DNA of 38,570 nt from Candidatus Kaiserbacteria bacterium RIFCSPHIGHO2_01_FULL_53_31 (GTDB lineage Bacteria > Patescibacteriota > Minisyncoccia > Phycocordibacterales > Phycocordibacteraceae), in contig MFKU01000010.1 in assembly GCA_001781095.1 (NCBI GenBank), positions 78,254 through 116,823 on the forward strand, given 5' to 3'. The notes under the pieces are model-generated. The model was given only the letters and a program-made list of their open reading frames with translations, was not told the DNA's origin and did no database searches. Positions 16,535 to 25,261 of this stretch are shown piece by piece. A program made the position numbers and the translations under genes. Within the stretch, counting starts at the first letter, position 1. The number at the start of each line of letters is the position of its first letter.

Positions 16535-17296
16535 TTACGCAAGTTGCGAAGCGACTCGTAACGCCTCGATAATGTCGCCGATGTCGCCCGCGAGAAGCTT
16601 CGGCAAGTTATGCCAGGACTCCTTCAAACGGTGATCAGTAACACGATCCTGGAGGTAATTATAGGTGCGAATTTTCTCGGAACGATCGGCGGTGCCTATT
16701 TGCGCCTTGCGCTCGGCAGCATGCTTCTCGGCCTCCTCTTCTTCATGAAGCTGTTCGAGCTTCGCAGAGAGGATTTGCATCGCTTTCTCTCGGTTCGCCT
16801 GCTGACTCCGCTCCGAGGACGAACGCACGTCGATACCGGTCGGCTTGTGGATGAGCCGCACTGCCGTTTCGACTTTGTTCACGTTCTGCCCACCTGCCCC
16901 GCCGCTTCTCGAGAATTCCATCTCGATATCGGCGGGATTTATTTGTATTTTTGACTTCGCACGGATCGGCAGCACAGCCACTGATGCCGTTGAGGTATGA
17001 ATGCGACCCGACTTCTCGGTGAGCGGCACCCGCTGTACGCGATGCACCCCAGTCTCATACCGCAGAGCATCGTAGACTCCTTCCCCGGCTATCTCAAGCG
17101 TCAGGTCGTCGATGATGCGTGTCTTCCACCCCCTGCTCTCCGCATATTTCTGATACATTTCCTTCAAATCGCGGGCGAAGATAGCCGCTTCATCGCCGCC
17201 AGCACCGGCACGCAACTCCATCACGACCGAACTCGGTGGTGCGTCTGGATTCTCCTTTTTTTCTTTTAATCCGCGTAGGTAGTCCGCGTAGTCCAT
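16535..17296 (-). CDS. prfA: Peptide chain release factor 1, lacking domain 1
   Basis: 253 aa against about 360 for normal RF1. The stop-codon-reading motif PLT (91-93, PxT type, so UAA/UAG specificity) and the catalytic GGQ (135-137, in [14 protein letters not shown]) are intact, followed by the normal domain 2/4 end ([14 protein letters not shown]). The ~100-residue N-terminal domain 1 is missing: the ATG lies just before the conserved [15 protein letters not shown]. The ORF cannot extend, because the start is 5 nt after the rpmE stop. In standard RF1, domain 1 contacts the ribosomal GTPase-associated region and is involved with RF3. Confidence 0.93.
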   Translation of the reverse strand: MDYADYLRGLKEKKENPDAPPSSVVMELRAGAGGDEAAIFARDLKEMYQKYAESRGWKTRIIDDLTLEIAGEGVYDALRYETGVHRVQRVPLTEKSGRIHTSTASVAVLPIRAKSKIQINPADIEMEFSRSGGAGGQNVNKVETAVRLIHKPTGIDVRSSSERSQQANREKAMQILSAKLEQLHEEEEAEKHAAERKAQIGTADRSEKIRTYNYLQDRVTDHRLKESWHNLPKLLAGDIGDIIEALRVASQLA

Positions 17297-17301
17297 GTGA
17301 A

Positions 17302-17550
17302 TTACTTCTTCTTCGCTGCCCTCTGCTTGAAGCGTTCTACCCGACCAGTTTTATCAAGCATGCGGTCCTCACCCGTATAGAATGGATGCGACTTGCTCGA
17401 GATTTCTACGTTTGCCTTCGGATATTCCTTTCCTTCATATTTTACGGTCTCGGTAGTCTCTACGGTCGATCCAATAAGAAACTGCGCGCCTGAGGCGGCA
17501 TCCTCGAACACGACTGGCCGATAACCGTCGGGGTGAATATCCTTTTTCAT
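17302..17550 (-). CDS. rpmE2: 50S ribosomal protein L31 (type B)
   Basis: 82 aa. [17 protein letters not shown] and [23 protein letters not shown] are characteristic of L31. The zinc-binding cysteines of the A type are absent, so this is the zinc-free B type. First gene of the translation operon, with its own leaderless promoter. Confidence 0.95.
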   Translation of the reverse strand: MKKDIHPDGYRPVVFEDAASGAQFLIGSTVETTETVKYEGKEYPKANVEISSKSHPFYTGEDRMLDKTGRVERFKQRAAKKK

Positions 17551-17556
17551 CTCGCG

Positions 17557-17565
17557 ATACTAACA
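17557..17565 (-). promoter_or_regulatory. rpmE extended -10, leaderless
   Basis: TGT-TAGTAT on the minus strand ends exactly 6 nt before the ATG at 17550. It is the probable promoter of the rpmE-prfA-rpsB-tsf operon. Confidence 0.55.
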
Positions 17566-17610
17566 CGCGGTGACTTCAAACACAATTCATGCCCGTTACG
17601 GACAGCGAGA

Positions 17611-19833
17611 TCAGAAATCCTGGTAGGTGGGGGGTATGTTGACCGTTACGGAGGCCGTCGCGGTCGCAAGTCCGTTGTTGCAGCTCATGACATATTCCGT
17701 TTTCACCGAAATATTAGTTGCCGTTTCTTCCCCTGCGATGACTTTATTCTCATCTGCGGTAAGTGACTTCCACGCTTCGCCGTTCTGAGTTATAGAACAG
17801 TCCGTTACATCAGTCGCGGACCATCTAATATCCGAGGAACCCCATTTTGGCACGCGGTCTGGAGTAGCCGTAATAGAGGCCTGCGGATTCAGCACATAGA
17901 CCGTTACAATATTTGAAAGGCCTGTTCCACCAGCACCGGTGCAAGAGATTTGATAATCATAGCGAGGATCAGTTAGAGAACCCGTTGAGGCACTGCTGTT
18001 TGTGCCGCTGATTGCTGGCATACCGCCGTCAACTGCGTTCTTGCATGAAATCGCGTTCGTTGCGTTCCAAGAGAGTGTGGCTGACTCTTTAGGATTGATT
18101 GTTTCTTCCAATTTATCATTAACGCGGAGTGTTACATCAGGCGGCACGAGAAGAGTGAAATTTGTTTGTTTACAATTATCAGTTTTCCCAGGCGGAGTAG
18201 TTTCCGTAACGACATTATAAGGATCGACGCACATGGTGAGTGTGTGATTCGCTCCTGATAGTCCCTGCGTTGAAATGGTGGCCGGCTTAATATTTAGGGT
18301 GCCGACGGGGAGCGCCCGTGTCGTTGTGGAATATTTTATATTCGGCGCCGCCGTCGTTGTGCAATCACTCATCTGGGCTGAGTCCACGCAAAATTGAACC
18401 GCAAACGGTCTCGCTGTGAAAAGTCCCGTATTTTTAACTTGTCCCGAGATAGTTATATCGCCTCCTTGCTGAAGCAACGTTGGATTCGTAGTGACCGCAA
18501 ACGCGTTCAGATTAGTCTTATTATTAGTCGCGGTATCGAGCGGTACGTATCCTGTGATATACACGCCACTCGGAGTTGCTGCTATACCAAGCGGTTGTTC
18601 CTTTAAGCCAAAATTGGAAACAGAACGATTAAGCACCGCTCCATTTGCAGTGTTGTATCGAATTGTATAGAAATGATTGGTCCAGTCACCAAACGACTTC
18701 CCCGTTACATACACTGAACCGCCATCGGGCGATATGGCAATAGCGGTGGCCTGGTTATGTTGTGGCGGATTCACATATGACCTGCCGTCCGCATATCTCT
18801 CAGAAGCTATCCATTTCCTATTTCCCGCCGCATCGTATGCAACAGTGTAGTAAATCCACATCGCGTAGGGGCCAGATACATATCCCGTAATGTACACATT
18901 TCCATAGGTGGAATTGGAAGGATTGTCATCGACGGCTATTTGCATCGGATATGTTGCTGATTCTATTTTTTTGCCCCAGACAGGGTCTGGAGTTGTATCA
19001 ATAACGCCTGCATTAATTTTGTATCGAATCGTGTTATAGGCCTGAGAAAAACTGTTCGACCACGCTTGTCCAAACGCATATAAATAGCGATTGCCCTGAT
19101 ACGATCCCAAGGCTAGACTTCCATTGCCCTGGGTGGTGAACATAGACATATATCCGCTCTGATATTCGTACGTCCAATAATCTGAAGTACTTTTGGCGGT
19201 AGGAGTTCCTGTCGTAGTCGCGAACAGCTCCCAGTTCCAATAATTGCATATGATTGGAGAGCCACTAAAAGGACCGTAATTGCCGCCGCCGGCATATAGC
19301 ATTCCGTTTTCTACTACCAGGCTTGCTTCGGCATTCGCATAACCACATTTAGTGCGCTCTTGTCTCGGCCAACCACTCATGGTTGAGCCGTCACTTCCAG
19401 AATATTTAGCGAATTTGCGAGAATACGCGCTAGAAGTGAATCCGGTATAAATATCTCCACTTAAATCCACGGCCATGGCTCGAAACTCACGGAAGATATT
19501 ATTGTTTACCAACCATTGCTTGCGTCCTGATGGCGTATCGAACTTGATAATCAATCCCCAAGGATATACTGAGCTGTAACCATAACCCCCCACATAGAGA
19601 GAACTGCCAAAAGGGATCACTTGGTTCCCATAGTCCGCATTCGTTGAGACGTCGAGAATAGCATCTGGATTTGTCGCCGGATTCCAGTTTGGAAGAACGC
19701 TCTGCAAGTCTCCTGAATAGCCAGTCGTAATGACATCTTGAGACGCAAAAGCTGGCGTCACATACAACAAGGCAGCGAAAGTCGCCATGAGTATTCTGTA
19801 AACAATAGAAGACGTTGAGGAATTCAATTTCAT
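17611..19833 (-). CDS. Secreted beta-propeller/CARDB/Ig-like surface protein
   Basis: 740 aa. A signal peptide (cleavage near AFASQD, ~30) is followed by ~400 residues of SBBP/propeller-like repeats (GDIYTGFTSSAY, GNVYITGYVSG, GSVYVTGKSFGD, SGVYITGYVPLD). A CARDB domain follows (~440-560, with QVKNTGLFTA and TDNCKQTNFTLLV), then two Ig-like domains, each with one cysteine pair and the W-strand pattern (ESATLSWNATNA; GSSDIRWSATDV). The last residues are VTVNIPPTYQDF, related to the ends of two other proteins in this block. No C-terminal TM. The start overlaps the stop of the 231-aa gene by ATGA, so the two are translationally coupled. Probably displayed outside the cell. Confidence 0.85.
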   Translation of the reverse strand: MKLNSSTSSIVYRILMATFAALLYVTPAFASQDVITTGYSGDLQSVLPNWNPATNPDAILDVSTNADYGNQVIPFGSSLYVGGYGYSSVYPWGLIIKFDTPSGRKQWLVNNNIFREFRAMAVDLSGDIYTGFTSSAYSRKFAKYSGSDGSTMSGWPRQERTKCGYANAEASLVVENGMLYAGGGNYGPFSGSPIICNYWNWELFATTTGTPTAKSTSDYWTYEYQSGYMSMFTTQGNGSLALGSYQGNRYLYAFGQAWSNSFSQAYNTIRYKINAGVIDTTPDPVWGKKIESATYPMQIAVDDNPSNSTYGNVYITGYVSGPYAMWIYYTVAYDAAGNRKWIASERYADGRSYVNPPQHNQATAIAISPDGGSVYVTGKSFGDWTNHFYTIRYNTANGAVLNRSVSNFGLKEQPLGIAATPSGVYITGYVPLDTATNNKTNLNAFAVTTNPTLLQQGGDITISGQVKNTGLFTARPFAVQFCVDSAQMSDCTTTAAPNIKYSTTTRALPVGTLNIKPATISTQGLSGANHTLTMCVDPYNVVTETTPPGKTDNCKQTNFTLLVPPDVTLRVNDKLEETINPKESATLSWNATNAISCKNAVDGGMPAISGTNSSASTGSLTDPRYDYQISCTGAGGTGLSNIVTVYVLNPQASITATPDRVPKWGSSDIRWSATDVTDCSITQNGEAWKSLTADENKVIAGEETATNISVKTEYVMSCNNGLATATASVTVNIPPTYQDF

Positions 19834-20525
19834 TGGATGTTTTTATTGCAGAGGCTTTGCAATATGGGGTTCGCTAGGGTTACGCACGCGGCATTTGAAG
19901 CGGGTTTGCTAGAGATGATCGTGTAATAACTTTTACAGTCCTGCTCTCCGTCCTTTGAGAAATTAGAACAGTCCACTTTCTTCCCTTCCGATATTTGTTC
20001 TATATAAACACTGTCTTTGCATACGCCCACCCCACGCGGAATCGGGACCTTGGCACACACGCTAGCATCATTCCCATCGACAGCCGCTTTTGACCAATAC
20101 TGAAAGAGACAGGAGTCCTTTAGTTCCTGAGAGCCTGCGCTATCGCAGATGATCGGGCTCGTCGCTCCATGTACCTTCTGCGTGATGATGTTACTTTTGC
20201 ACAAATCTATCGGGAATAGCTCGTTGTCGAGCTTATCGCAGTACGACACATCGCCTTTTTGCTCGGCGAGGTTCATATAGATATTCCCTTCGCATACAGT
20301 CTGATATGAGACACTGCCGATGTTAATATCTTTCGCCTTTTCACATTCGATAGGATCATTGGTCTTAATGAGGTCTGCTACCCGACCCTCCAGCATCTGA
20401 ACTCGTTCGACTGAGGATAGCTCCTCACTCGCCCCCGGTTTCCAGATTGTCGCTGTGTAAACACCGGCAGCGGCCACGATACCGATTACCAGTAATGCCA
20501 AAGCGATTTTGACCCTAGAATCCAT
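19830..20525 (-). CDS. Cysteine-rich membrane-anchored exported protein
   Basis: 231 aa. An N-terminal signal anchor (~6-27, IALALLVIGIVAAAGVYTA) is followed by a domain with about 16 cysteines in a loose repeat of the form C-x-K/x-x-x...C-x-x-x-I/S (e.g. DVSYCDKLDNELFPIDLCKS, DASVCAKVPIPRGVGVCKD). I do not recognise it as a named family, though the spacing suggests repeated disulfide-linked helical hairpins. It is the first gene of a two-gene operon with the 740-aa surface protein, with a 4-nt overlap. Confidence 0.75.
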   Translation of the reverse strand: MDSRVKIALALLVIGIVAAAGVYTATIWKPGASEELSSVERVQMLEGRVADLIKTNDPIECEKAKDINIGSVSYQTVCEGNIYMNLAEQKGDVSYCDKLDNELFPIDLCKSNIITQKVHGATSPIICDSAGSQELKDSCLFQYWSKAAVDGNDASVCAKVPIPRGVGVCKDSVYIEQISEGKKVDCSNFSKDGEQDCKSYYTIISSKPASNAACVTLANPILQSLCNKNIQ

Positions 20526-20533
20526 TTAATTTG

Positions 20534-20549
20534 ATTATATCTTGATATA
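20534..20549 (-). promoter_or_regulatory. Leaderless promoter with overlapping palindrome
   Basis: TATAAT on the minus strand (20534-20539) ends 8 nt before ATG 20525. The dyad TATATC-TT-GATATA (20536-20549, plus-strand reading) overlaps the -10 box. No -35 seen. The 87-nt gap to the next gene holds nothing else. Confidence 0.55.
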
Positions 20550-20612
20550 GAGCCAGTTCAGCCCGAACGGCGTTTAGGGGTGGACAACGCGCTAGTACGA
20601 ACTCCTGCAGGG

Positions 20613-21953
20613 TCAAAATTCCTTGAAAGCGGGCAGAATATTGACGGTTACCTCGTCTGAAGCAGTAGTCCCATCGCTTCCTGTACAATTTATTCTGAAT
20701 ATTGTCTGTGCGGTTATAGGGTCACTTGTCTCGCCGGGATTCATATTCATCGTTCCCGACCAAGTCGTGTCGGTTCTGTTGTTGGTTATGCTGCAGGATG
20801 TCGTGTTTGACGACTCCCAGGTGATGACCGTTGTGCTATCTTTTGGTACACGCGTCGGTTCAGCGTAAATATGCGCTCCCGGTCCTGGAGGAGGCATCGC
20901 TATCGGAGCCGTCACATCGATGCGAGTCCATTCCCCGCAATTGTTTTCTTCATTTGCTTGCGGCGGTGCCTCAGTAATCACGCCGACATTTCCTGCTGAA
21001 CTTTTATCGGCACAGGCACGCATGTAGTAAATTCCGGGGTTATTAAATGTGTAGCTCCTCAATCCTGAAGTGCCAGAGGAACGGGCGGCAAGAGCAGACG
21101 AGGGATCGGTGCCAGCGAAGGCAGCCCTGGTCCCAGATGAATCAGCAGCGACTTGGAAGAGATTCGTGAAGCCGGAACCGGTTGCTGCGTCACCAATGTT
21201 TGAGATCTGAGCGGAAAAGGGACTCCCAATACCTGCGGTTACTGCAGTTGGAGAGATGCGGCCCGCAATGAGATCAGGAAGCGCCGAGGCGCATGCTGGA
21301 TTATTACGCGGCCCTGAGATACCGTATGTGGTTCCGTCTTGAGCTGTGCCTTTCGCGTGAATTGCGCCGATGTTTTCAGAACCCCACGCATAATTCTGCC
21401 ATGCACAGGTGGTATCTTGTACCCAACCGTAGGTCGTCCCGTCTTCAGCGGTTCCAGACAAATGGATCCAACCATCCCATCCACCACTACCAGGATCGAG
21501 GATGTCGAAAGCTGGATTGCATAGATTTTGATTCCAGGCTGCCGTAGGATCTGTATCGGAGTACGCCGCACACGCTCGAGCCCACCCTGTTATTCTCCCG
21601 CCATTTTTTACGTCAACTTCCGCATCACAGTTAGGTGCAGTAGGACAGCTGATTAGTTGGTCAGAATTAAATGTGACCCATCCAAGATAATCCTGTCCCT
21701 GCACCCACGCGTAACCAGAGAGTACCCCGGTTGTAGTATTTTCACAGACCCCATACGTACTACCACTGAAATTTATGGCCCCCAAATACTGGGACCACGC
21801 GTACCCTGAAATAGGTACGCTTTCAATAGGACAAGTGGCAGCGTGAGCGCGAGGAGTGCTAGCCACAATTCCTATGCTTGCCACGACGAGAAACACCAGG
21901 ACATAAAACAGCTGAAAAAGTCTACGGTGAGGATAAAGGGTCACGATGTTCAT
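20613..21953 (-). CDS. Secreted Trp-rich/CARDB/Ig-like surface protein
   Basis: 446 aa. A signal peptide (hydrophobic ~14-32, cleavage near AHAAT) precedes repeats of a Gly-Tyr-Ala-Trp type (SGYAWSQYLGAINFSG, SGYAWVQGQDYLGWVTF, GGWDGWIHLSG). A CARDB domain (~225-345, DLIAGRISPTAV ... NEENNCGEW) and one Ig-like domain (~355-446, DSTTVITWESSNTTSCSI) follow, ending in VTVNILPAFKEF. The last eleven residues are the same as in the 714-aa protein. Its start codon overlaps the stop of the 99-aa gene by ATGA. Confidence 0.85.
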   Translation of the reverse strand: MNIVTLYPHRRLFQLFYVLVFLVVASIGIVASTPRAHAATCPIESVPISGYAWSQYLGAINFSGSTYGVCENTTTGVLSGYAWVQGQDYLGWVTFNSDQLISCPTAPNCDAEVDVKNGGRITGWARACAAYSDTDPTAAWNQNLCNPAFDILDPGSGGWDGWIHLSGTAEDGTTYGWVQDTTCAWQNYAWGSENIGAIHAKGTAQDGTTYGISGPRNNPACASALPDLIAGRISPTAVTAGIGSPFSAQISNIGDAATGSGFTNLFQVAADSSGTRAAFAGTDPSSALAARSSGTSGLRSYTFNNPGIYYMRACADKSSAGNVGVITEAPPQANEENNCGEWTRIDVTAPIAMPPPGPGAHIYAEPTRVPKDSTTVITWESSNTTSCSITNNRTDTTWSGTMNMNPGETSDPITAQTIFRINCTGSDGTTASDEVTVNILPAFKEF

Positions 21954-22249
21954 AGTGCCGTCGTCGATTCAATTACTTTGGCAGTTGTCGTTGTGGAATA
22001 TTTCGGTGATCCCTTGGCAGTGGTATTTTCCAGCAATTCGTCTGGAATGCTTTGCGGCGTGCCGACTGCTGTAGTTGAATCAATTGCCTGCTGCAACAAT
22101 TCCGCTTTAGTAAGAGTGTTCGCCGCAAATGGAAACCAACCATTGCGCCAACTCACCCCAATCCACACGACGAGAATTGTAGTAACGAAAAGAACTCCCA
22201 GAACCTTCAAGGAAGGTTTCATTAAACCGCTGGAGTAGACTGGCAGCAT
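21950..22249 (-). CDS. Small membrane-anchored protein, unknown
   Basis: 99 aa, or 90 aa from the more likely ATG at 22222 (MKPSLKVLGVLFVTTILVVW). One TM (~5-25 from that start) is followed by a Thr/Ser-rich extracytoplasmic tail. No domain recognised. It lies 6 nt after the 246-aa gene and overlaps the next gene by 4 nt, so it belongs to the operon 22996-20613. Confidence 0.65.
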   Translation of the reverse strand: MLPVYSSGLMKPSLKVLGVLFVTTILVVWIGVSWRNGWFPFAANTLTKAELLQQAIDSTTAVGTPQSIPDELLENTTAKGSPKYSTTTTAKVIESTTAL

Positions 22250-22255
22250 AGCTCG

Positions 22256-22996
22256 TTATCGCAGAACTCCACTACCCAATGGAATCCAATAAGCATGCGC
22301 GACCGATGGGTGGCACTCATCTTGCCAAACTCTTACTGTGTCCCCACTTCTGACTGGTGACATCATCGACTGTTGAGGACCATCGTTAAATGCTGCACCG
22401 TATTGTCTGCTTGTGCCAACGGGCGTCTCAATGCGGGTACGGCAAACAACGTCCCCCCACCCGCCATTCGCATAATCAACATTAACTACTACAAATCCAC
22501 CCCCAGACGCCGTGTACGATTGATTCATATTAATTGACTGCCAACTTCCAAAGTCACCGCCGCCTGAAGTTTTGCTCAAGCACTTCGTCGAATCACTGTT
22601 CAGACAGAAGTCGTCACCGCTCAGCCCACTATTCATTTGGAAATAGCTTCCGACTGTTTTTGATAATGTGCTATCGCCCAAAGTAAGGCTACCTGTCGTT
22701 CCGTTGCCAATTCGGGTTGTGCCATTTACATCCAATTTATATCCCGGACTCGCAGTCCCGATGCCAACGTTGCCGTTTGGCACAAGAAGACCATTAGGCG
22801 CAGTCCCCGTCCAATTAAGAGTCAGACCGCCATTCTTCACTTGCCCAGCACCGCTTGTGTTAAGAGGAGCAAACGCATCGGCGTTTGGAGGAGCGGTCGG
22901 CGGCTCAGTGAATCCTGCGTACACTTGAATGCCGATCGAGAAGATCATGGTCCCGATGACGAGGGCGGCTGACGGAAGAAGACGGCGGATGTTCAT
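22256..22996 (-). CDS. Exported protein with tail-fibre-like NVGIGT repeat
   Basis: 246 aa. A signal peptide/anchor (~7-27) precedes a Pro/Ala-rich linker and the motif GNVGIGTASPGYKLDVNG, common in phage tail-fibre and similar trimeric beta-structured proteins. A Gly-rich stretch and a C-terminal beta domain (~150-246, Trp and Cys containing) follow. Probably a fibrous surface appendage component. Function unknown. First gene of the operon that also contains the 99-aa and 446-aa genes. Confidence 0.72.
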   Translation of the reverse strand: MNIRRLLPSAALVIGTMIFSIGIQVYAGFTEPPTAPPNADAFAPLNTSGAGQVKNGGLTLNWTGTAPNGLLVPNGNVGIGTASPGYKLDVNGTTRIGNGTTGSLTLGDSTLSKTVGSYFQMNSGLSGDDFCLNSDSTKCLSKTSGGGDFGSWQSINMNQSYTASGGGFVVVNVDYANGGWGDVVCRTRIETPVGTSRQYGAAFNDGPQQSMMSPVRSGDTVRVWQDECHPSVAHAYWIPLGSGVLR

Positions 22997-23032
22997 GGAA
23001 TGAATTTGGCTTAAGTGGGTTAATACTCATCC

Positions 23033-23053
23033 AGTATAGCTCGACAGCTATAC
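23033..23053 (-). promoter_or_regulatory. Promoter with 8-bp-arm palindrome
   Basis: The dyad GTATAGCT-CGAC-AGCTATAC (23034-23053) overlaps the minus-strand -10 TATACT (23033-23038). A weak TTGTCA lies 19 nt upstream. The transcript would have a leader of about 30 nt before ATG 22996. The rest of the 120-nt gap contains one more TGC-TATAGA match (near 23090) and nothing else obvious. Confidence 0.5.
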
Positions 23054-23116
23054 ATTTTGACAAGTACAGTAAATCTTTGTGGATAGTCTCTATAGCACAG
23101 AGTTCATTGTACTTAG

Positions 23117-25261
23117 CTAGAATTCCTTAAAAGCCGGAAGAATATTGACGGTTACCGACGCTTTTGCGGCACCGCTATCGCAGTTGATGGTATAGACAGA
23201 CCGCGCAATAATGTTGGTGGCCAATCCCGACCCCGCGATGGTTGGTCCGGCTGTCGTTCTCGTCGCGAGACCAGGCCCTGATATCGTACAGCTCGTTGCA
23301 ACATGTGATGCATCCCAGGTAATGGTTGACTCACCGGTCTTTGGTACTCGCGTTGGATCAGCGTAAATATGAGCATCGGGTTGCGGTAGATTCACGGCAG
23401 CAGCCCTCGTAGCGGTGCAAGTAATCGCCCCATGATATCCGCAAAACCAAGACGCAGAACTTTCTGGAACAGGGAAAATCGGCGTAATGTTGACGTACGT
23501 AGTTGGTGACCATGTGCCGCCAACTTCCGAACAGCTTGGGGATGAAGTGTTTGAATAATGGCTACAATATACATCTCCCCCTGCGGCATCATCCCAACAA
23601 TTATAGCCGCCCTGGCAATCCCCCTGCTTCTGCGCGTATCCAGTGGAGCAAAATGCAGTCGATGTGAGACTCGGCCACTGAGTCCCATCAGCAGCTGTGT
23701 ACGTTCTGTTGGTCGCACTCGGACCACCCGCATTAGGCCCGCAAGTTACAGTGGGTGGCGAAGCGACTGCGAAGTTTGTCCATCCGTTGCAGTTATTGTT
23801 CTCGTTGCTCTCGTTGATCACCCCTGCCCAATACCCACTCCAGTTTGGGAAGTCAGCACAGAGCGCCACCGAATACGTGCCGGCTGTGTAGGTATTTGCT
23901 GGAATTGTCACTGACACAGGAGCACTTCCCCCAGCACTCATGGCGCCCAAGGTAACAGTGCCGCCTTGTACGTCATCAACAGGGCCGTTGCCCCCATTTG
24001 ACCCTTTGCGAACGACAAAGGCATTTCTGAACGACCCGCCTGTGCTCGCTTGGCCTATGTTTTGAATATTTCCCACGAGGGTAATAACATTTGCCGTCGT
24101 CGGCGTGCCTGGAGACAGGAGGGGAAGATTAGTCACGGTAAGATCAGACTGAGCGGCAGGAGGCGTGCATGCTGGGTCTGACCCGCCTATCAAGGCCCAG
24201 CGGGTAGGATCGTTCAGTTTCGATATCCAACCTGTATTTGGGCCTGGATAGTAGTTATTATAGGCCCAGAGTTGCCAGTTATTCCCGTTCGTATCGTTCG
24301 CGCCTGTACAATATTTTGTCCATGTCTGTGTTTCCGTACATGAAGGACTGCTGCCATTATTGGCTCCTTGGCAAGTCCATGTCCAACTCGTAGTGTTATC
24401 CTGCTGAGTAACAGCGGTTCCCGGGCTGCAGACATAGTGGACAGCAGGATTAGAACAGGCACCGTTTAATGGCGCAGGGCTCCGACTTGCATAGCATGTA
24501 GGACTTGGGCTGCCACCATTGGTGCCGGAGCAGGTCCATGTTACCGAGCCGCCAAGTGGAGGGAAGGACGTGGTGCTGGGAGAACCACTCGCACACTGGA
24601 CATACGGAGAGTAGCTTGTCCTGTCGTAAGGATAGTTACCGGTAGGGTCGCCTTGATATGTTCCTGCGGCGTTACCACAGGAGCCATTCACCGCAGGTAC
24701 AACAACTGTATACGGGAGACTACCTATAGGAAACTCCGTATAACGTTTATTACTTACCATCGGTATGCCAAATTCATTTCTGTAGGCTCCCACGTAGACA
24801 GAACCGCTAAAATCAATTTGTGAATTGATCGGGGTGGGGCCTGCATTAAATTGTGCCGAACCGACACTCCCCACATTACTTCCGTTATCTACTACAAACG
24901 CACCCGATTCACCCGCATCGGGGTCCCAAGATACAGAGGCGACTGGTTCGTCAAGGAGAGACCGTGTTACCCCGTCTCTTTTATTAGTTCCGTGGATGTA
25001 CGATGAGATATATGGATCCCTGTTGGAGCAAGCTGCTGAGGTCACTCCTCCGGTTGCGGTGATAACATCGCCTGTCGCGTACGTCGTCGACTTATCCAGT
25101 GTTATGTCGTAGTCAAATGTAATAAGCTCACAGCCCAAGGGCGGCTGACAACCTAAATTCTGAATGACACTGAAAGTTTTTGCATTGGCTGCCGGCACTT
25201 TTACTGCAAAAAATAACGCAACAACTAGACCCCCCAAAGATATTCGAATCAAAAATTTCAT
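23117..25261 (-). CDS. Large secreted Cys/Trp-module, CARDB, Ig-like surface protein
   Basis: 714 aa. A signal peptide (~1-28, cleavage near NAKTFS) precedes an N-terminal beta domain (~30-200), then several copies of a WTCxGxNGGxxPxC module (VTWTCSGTNGGSPSPTC, WTWTCQGANNGSSPSC). A CARDB domain (~385-505, SDLTVTNLPLLSPG ... NESNENNNCNGW), a further Cys-rich stretch and a C-terminal Ig-like domain (~630-714) follow, ending in VTVNILPAFKEF. Start overlaps the stop of the upstream membrane protein by ATGA. Odd Cys numbers and Trp richness suggest disulfide-stabilised extracellular folds. Confidence 0.85.
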   Translation of the reverse strand: MKFLIRISLGGLVVALFFAVKVPAANAKTFSVIQNLGCQPPLGCELITFDYDITLDKSTTYATGDVITATGGVTSAACSNRDPYISSYIHGTNKRDGVTRSLLDEPVASVSWDPDAGESGAFVVDNGSNVGSVGSAQFNAGPTPINSQIDFSGSVYVGAYRNEFGIPMVSNKRYTEFPIGSLPYTVVVPAVNGSCGNAAGTYQGDPTGNYPYDRTSYSPYVQCASGSPSTTSFPPLGGSVTWTCSGTNGGSPSPTCYASRSPAPLNGACSNPAVHYVCSPGTAVTQQDNTTSWTWTCQGANNGSSPSCTETQTWTKYCTGANDTNGNNWQLWAYNNYYPGPNTGWISKLNDPTRWALIGGSDPACTPPAAQSDLTVTNLPLLSPGTPTTANVITLVGNIQNIGQASTGGSFRNAFVVRKGSNGGNGPVDDVQGGTVTLGAMSAGGSAPVSVTIPANTYTAGTYSVALCADFPNWSGYWAGVINESNENNNCNGWTNFAVASPPTVTCGPNAGGPSATNRTYTAADGTQWPSLTSTAFCSTGYAQKQGDCQGGYNCWDDAAGGDVYCSHYSNTSSPSCSEVGGTWSPTTYVNITPIFPVPESSASWFCGYHGAITCTATRAAAVNLPQPDAHIYADPTRVPKTGESTITWDASHVATSCTISGPGLATRTTAGPTIAGSGLATNIIARSVYTINCDSGAAKASVTVNILPAFKEF

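Noticed and set aside
16524-16536. Dyad AACAG-CGG-CTGTT upstream of rpsB
   Set aside because: Only 5-bp arms, and it lies between prfA's stop and the rpsB start with no other support. Could be chance.
22256-22996. Prophage origin of the tail-fibre-like gene
   Set aside because: No other phage genes nearby. The NVGIGT motif also occurs in cellular surface proteins.
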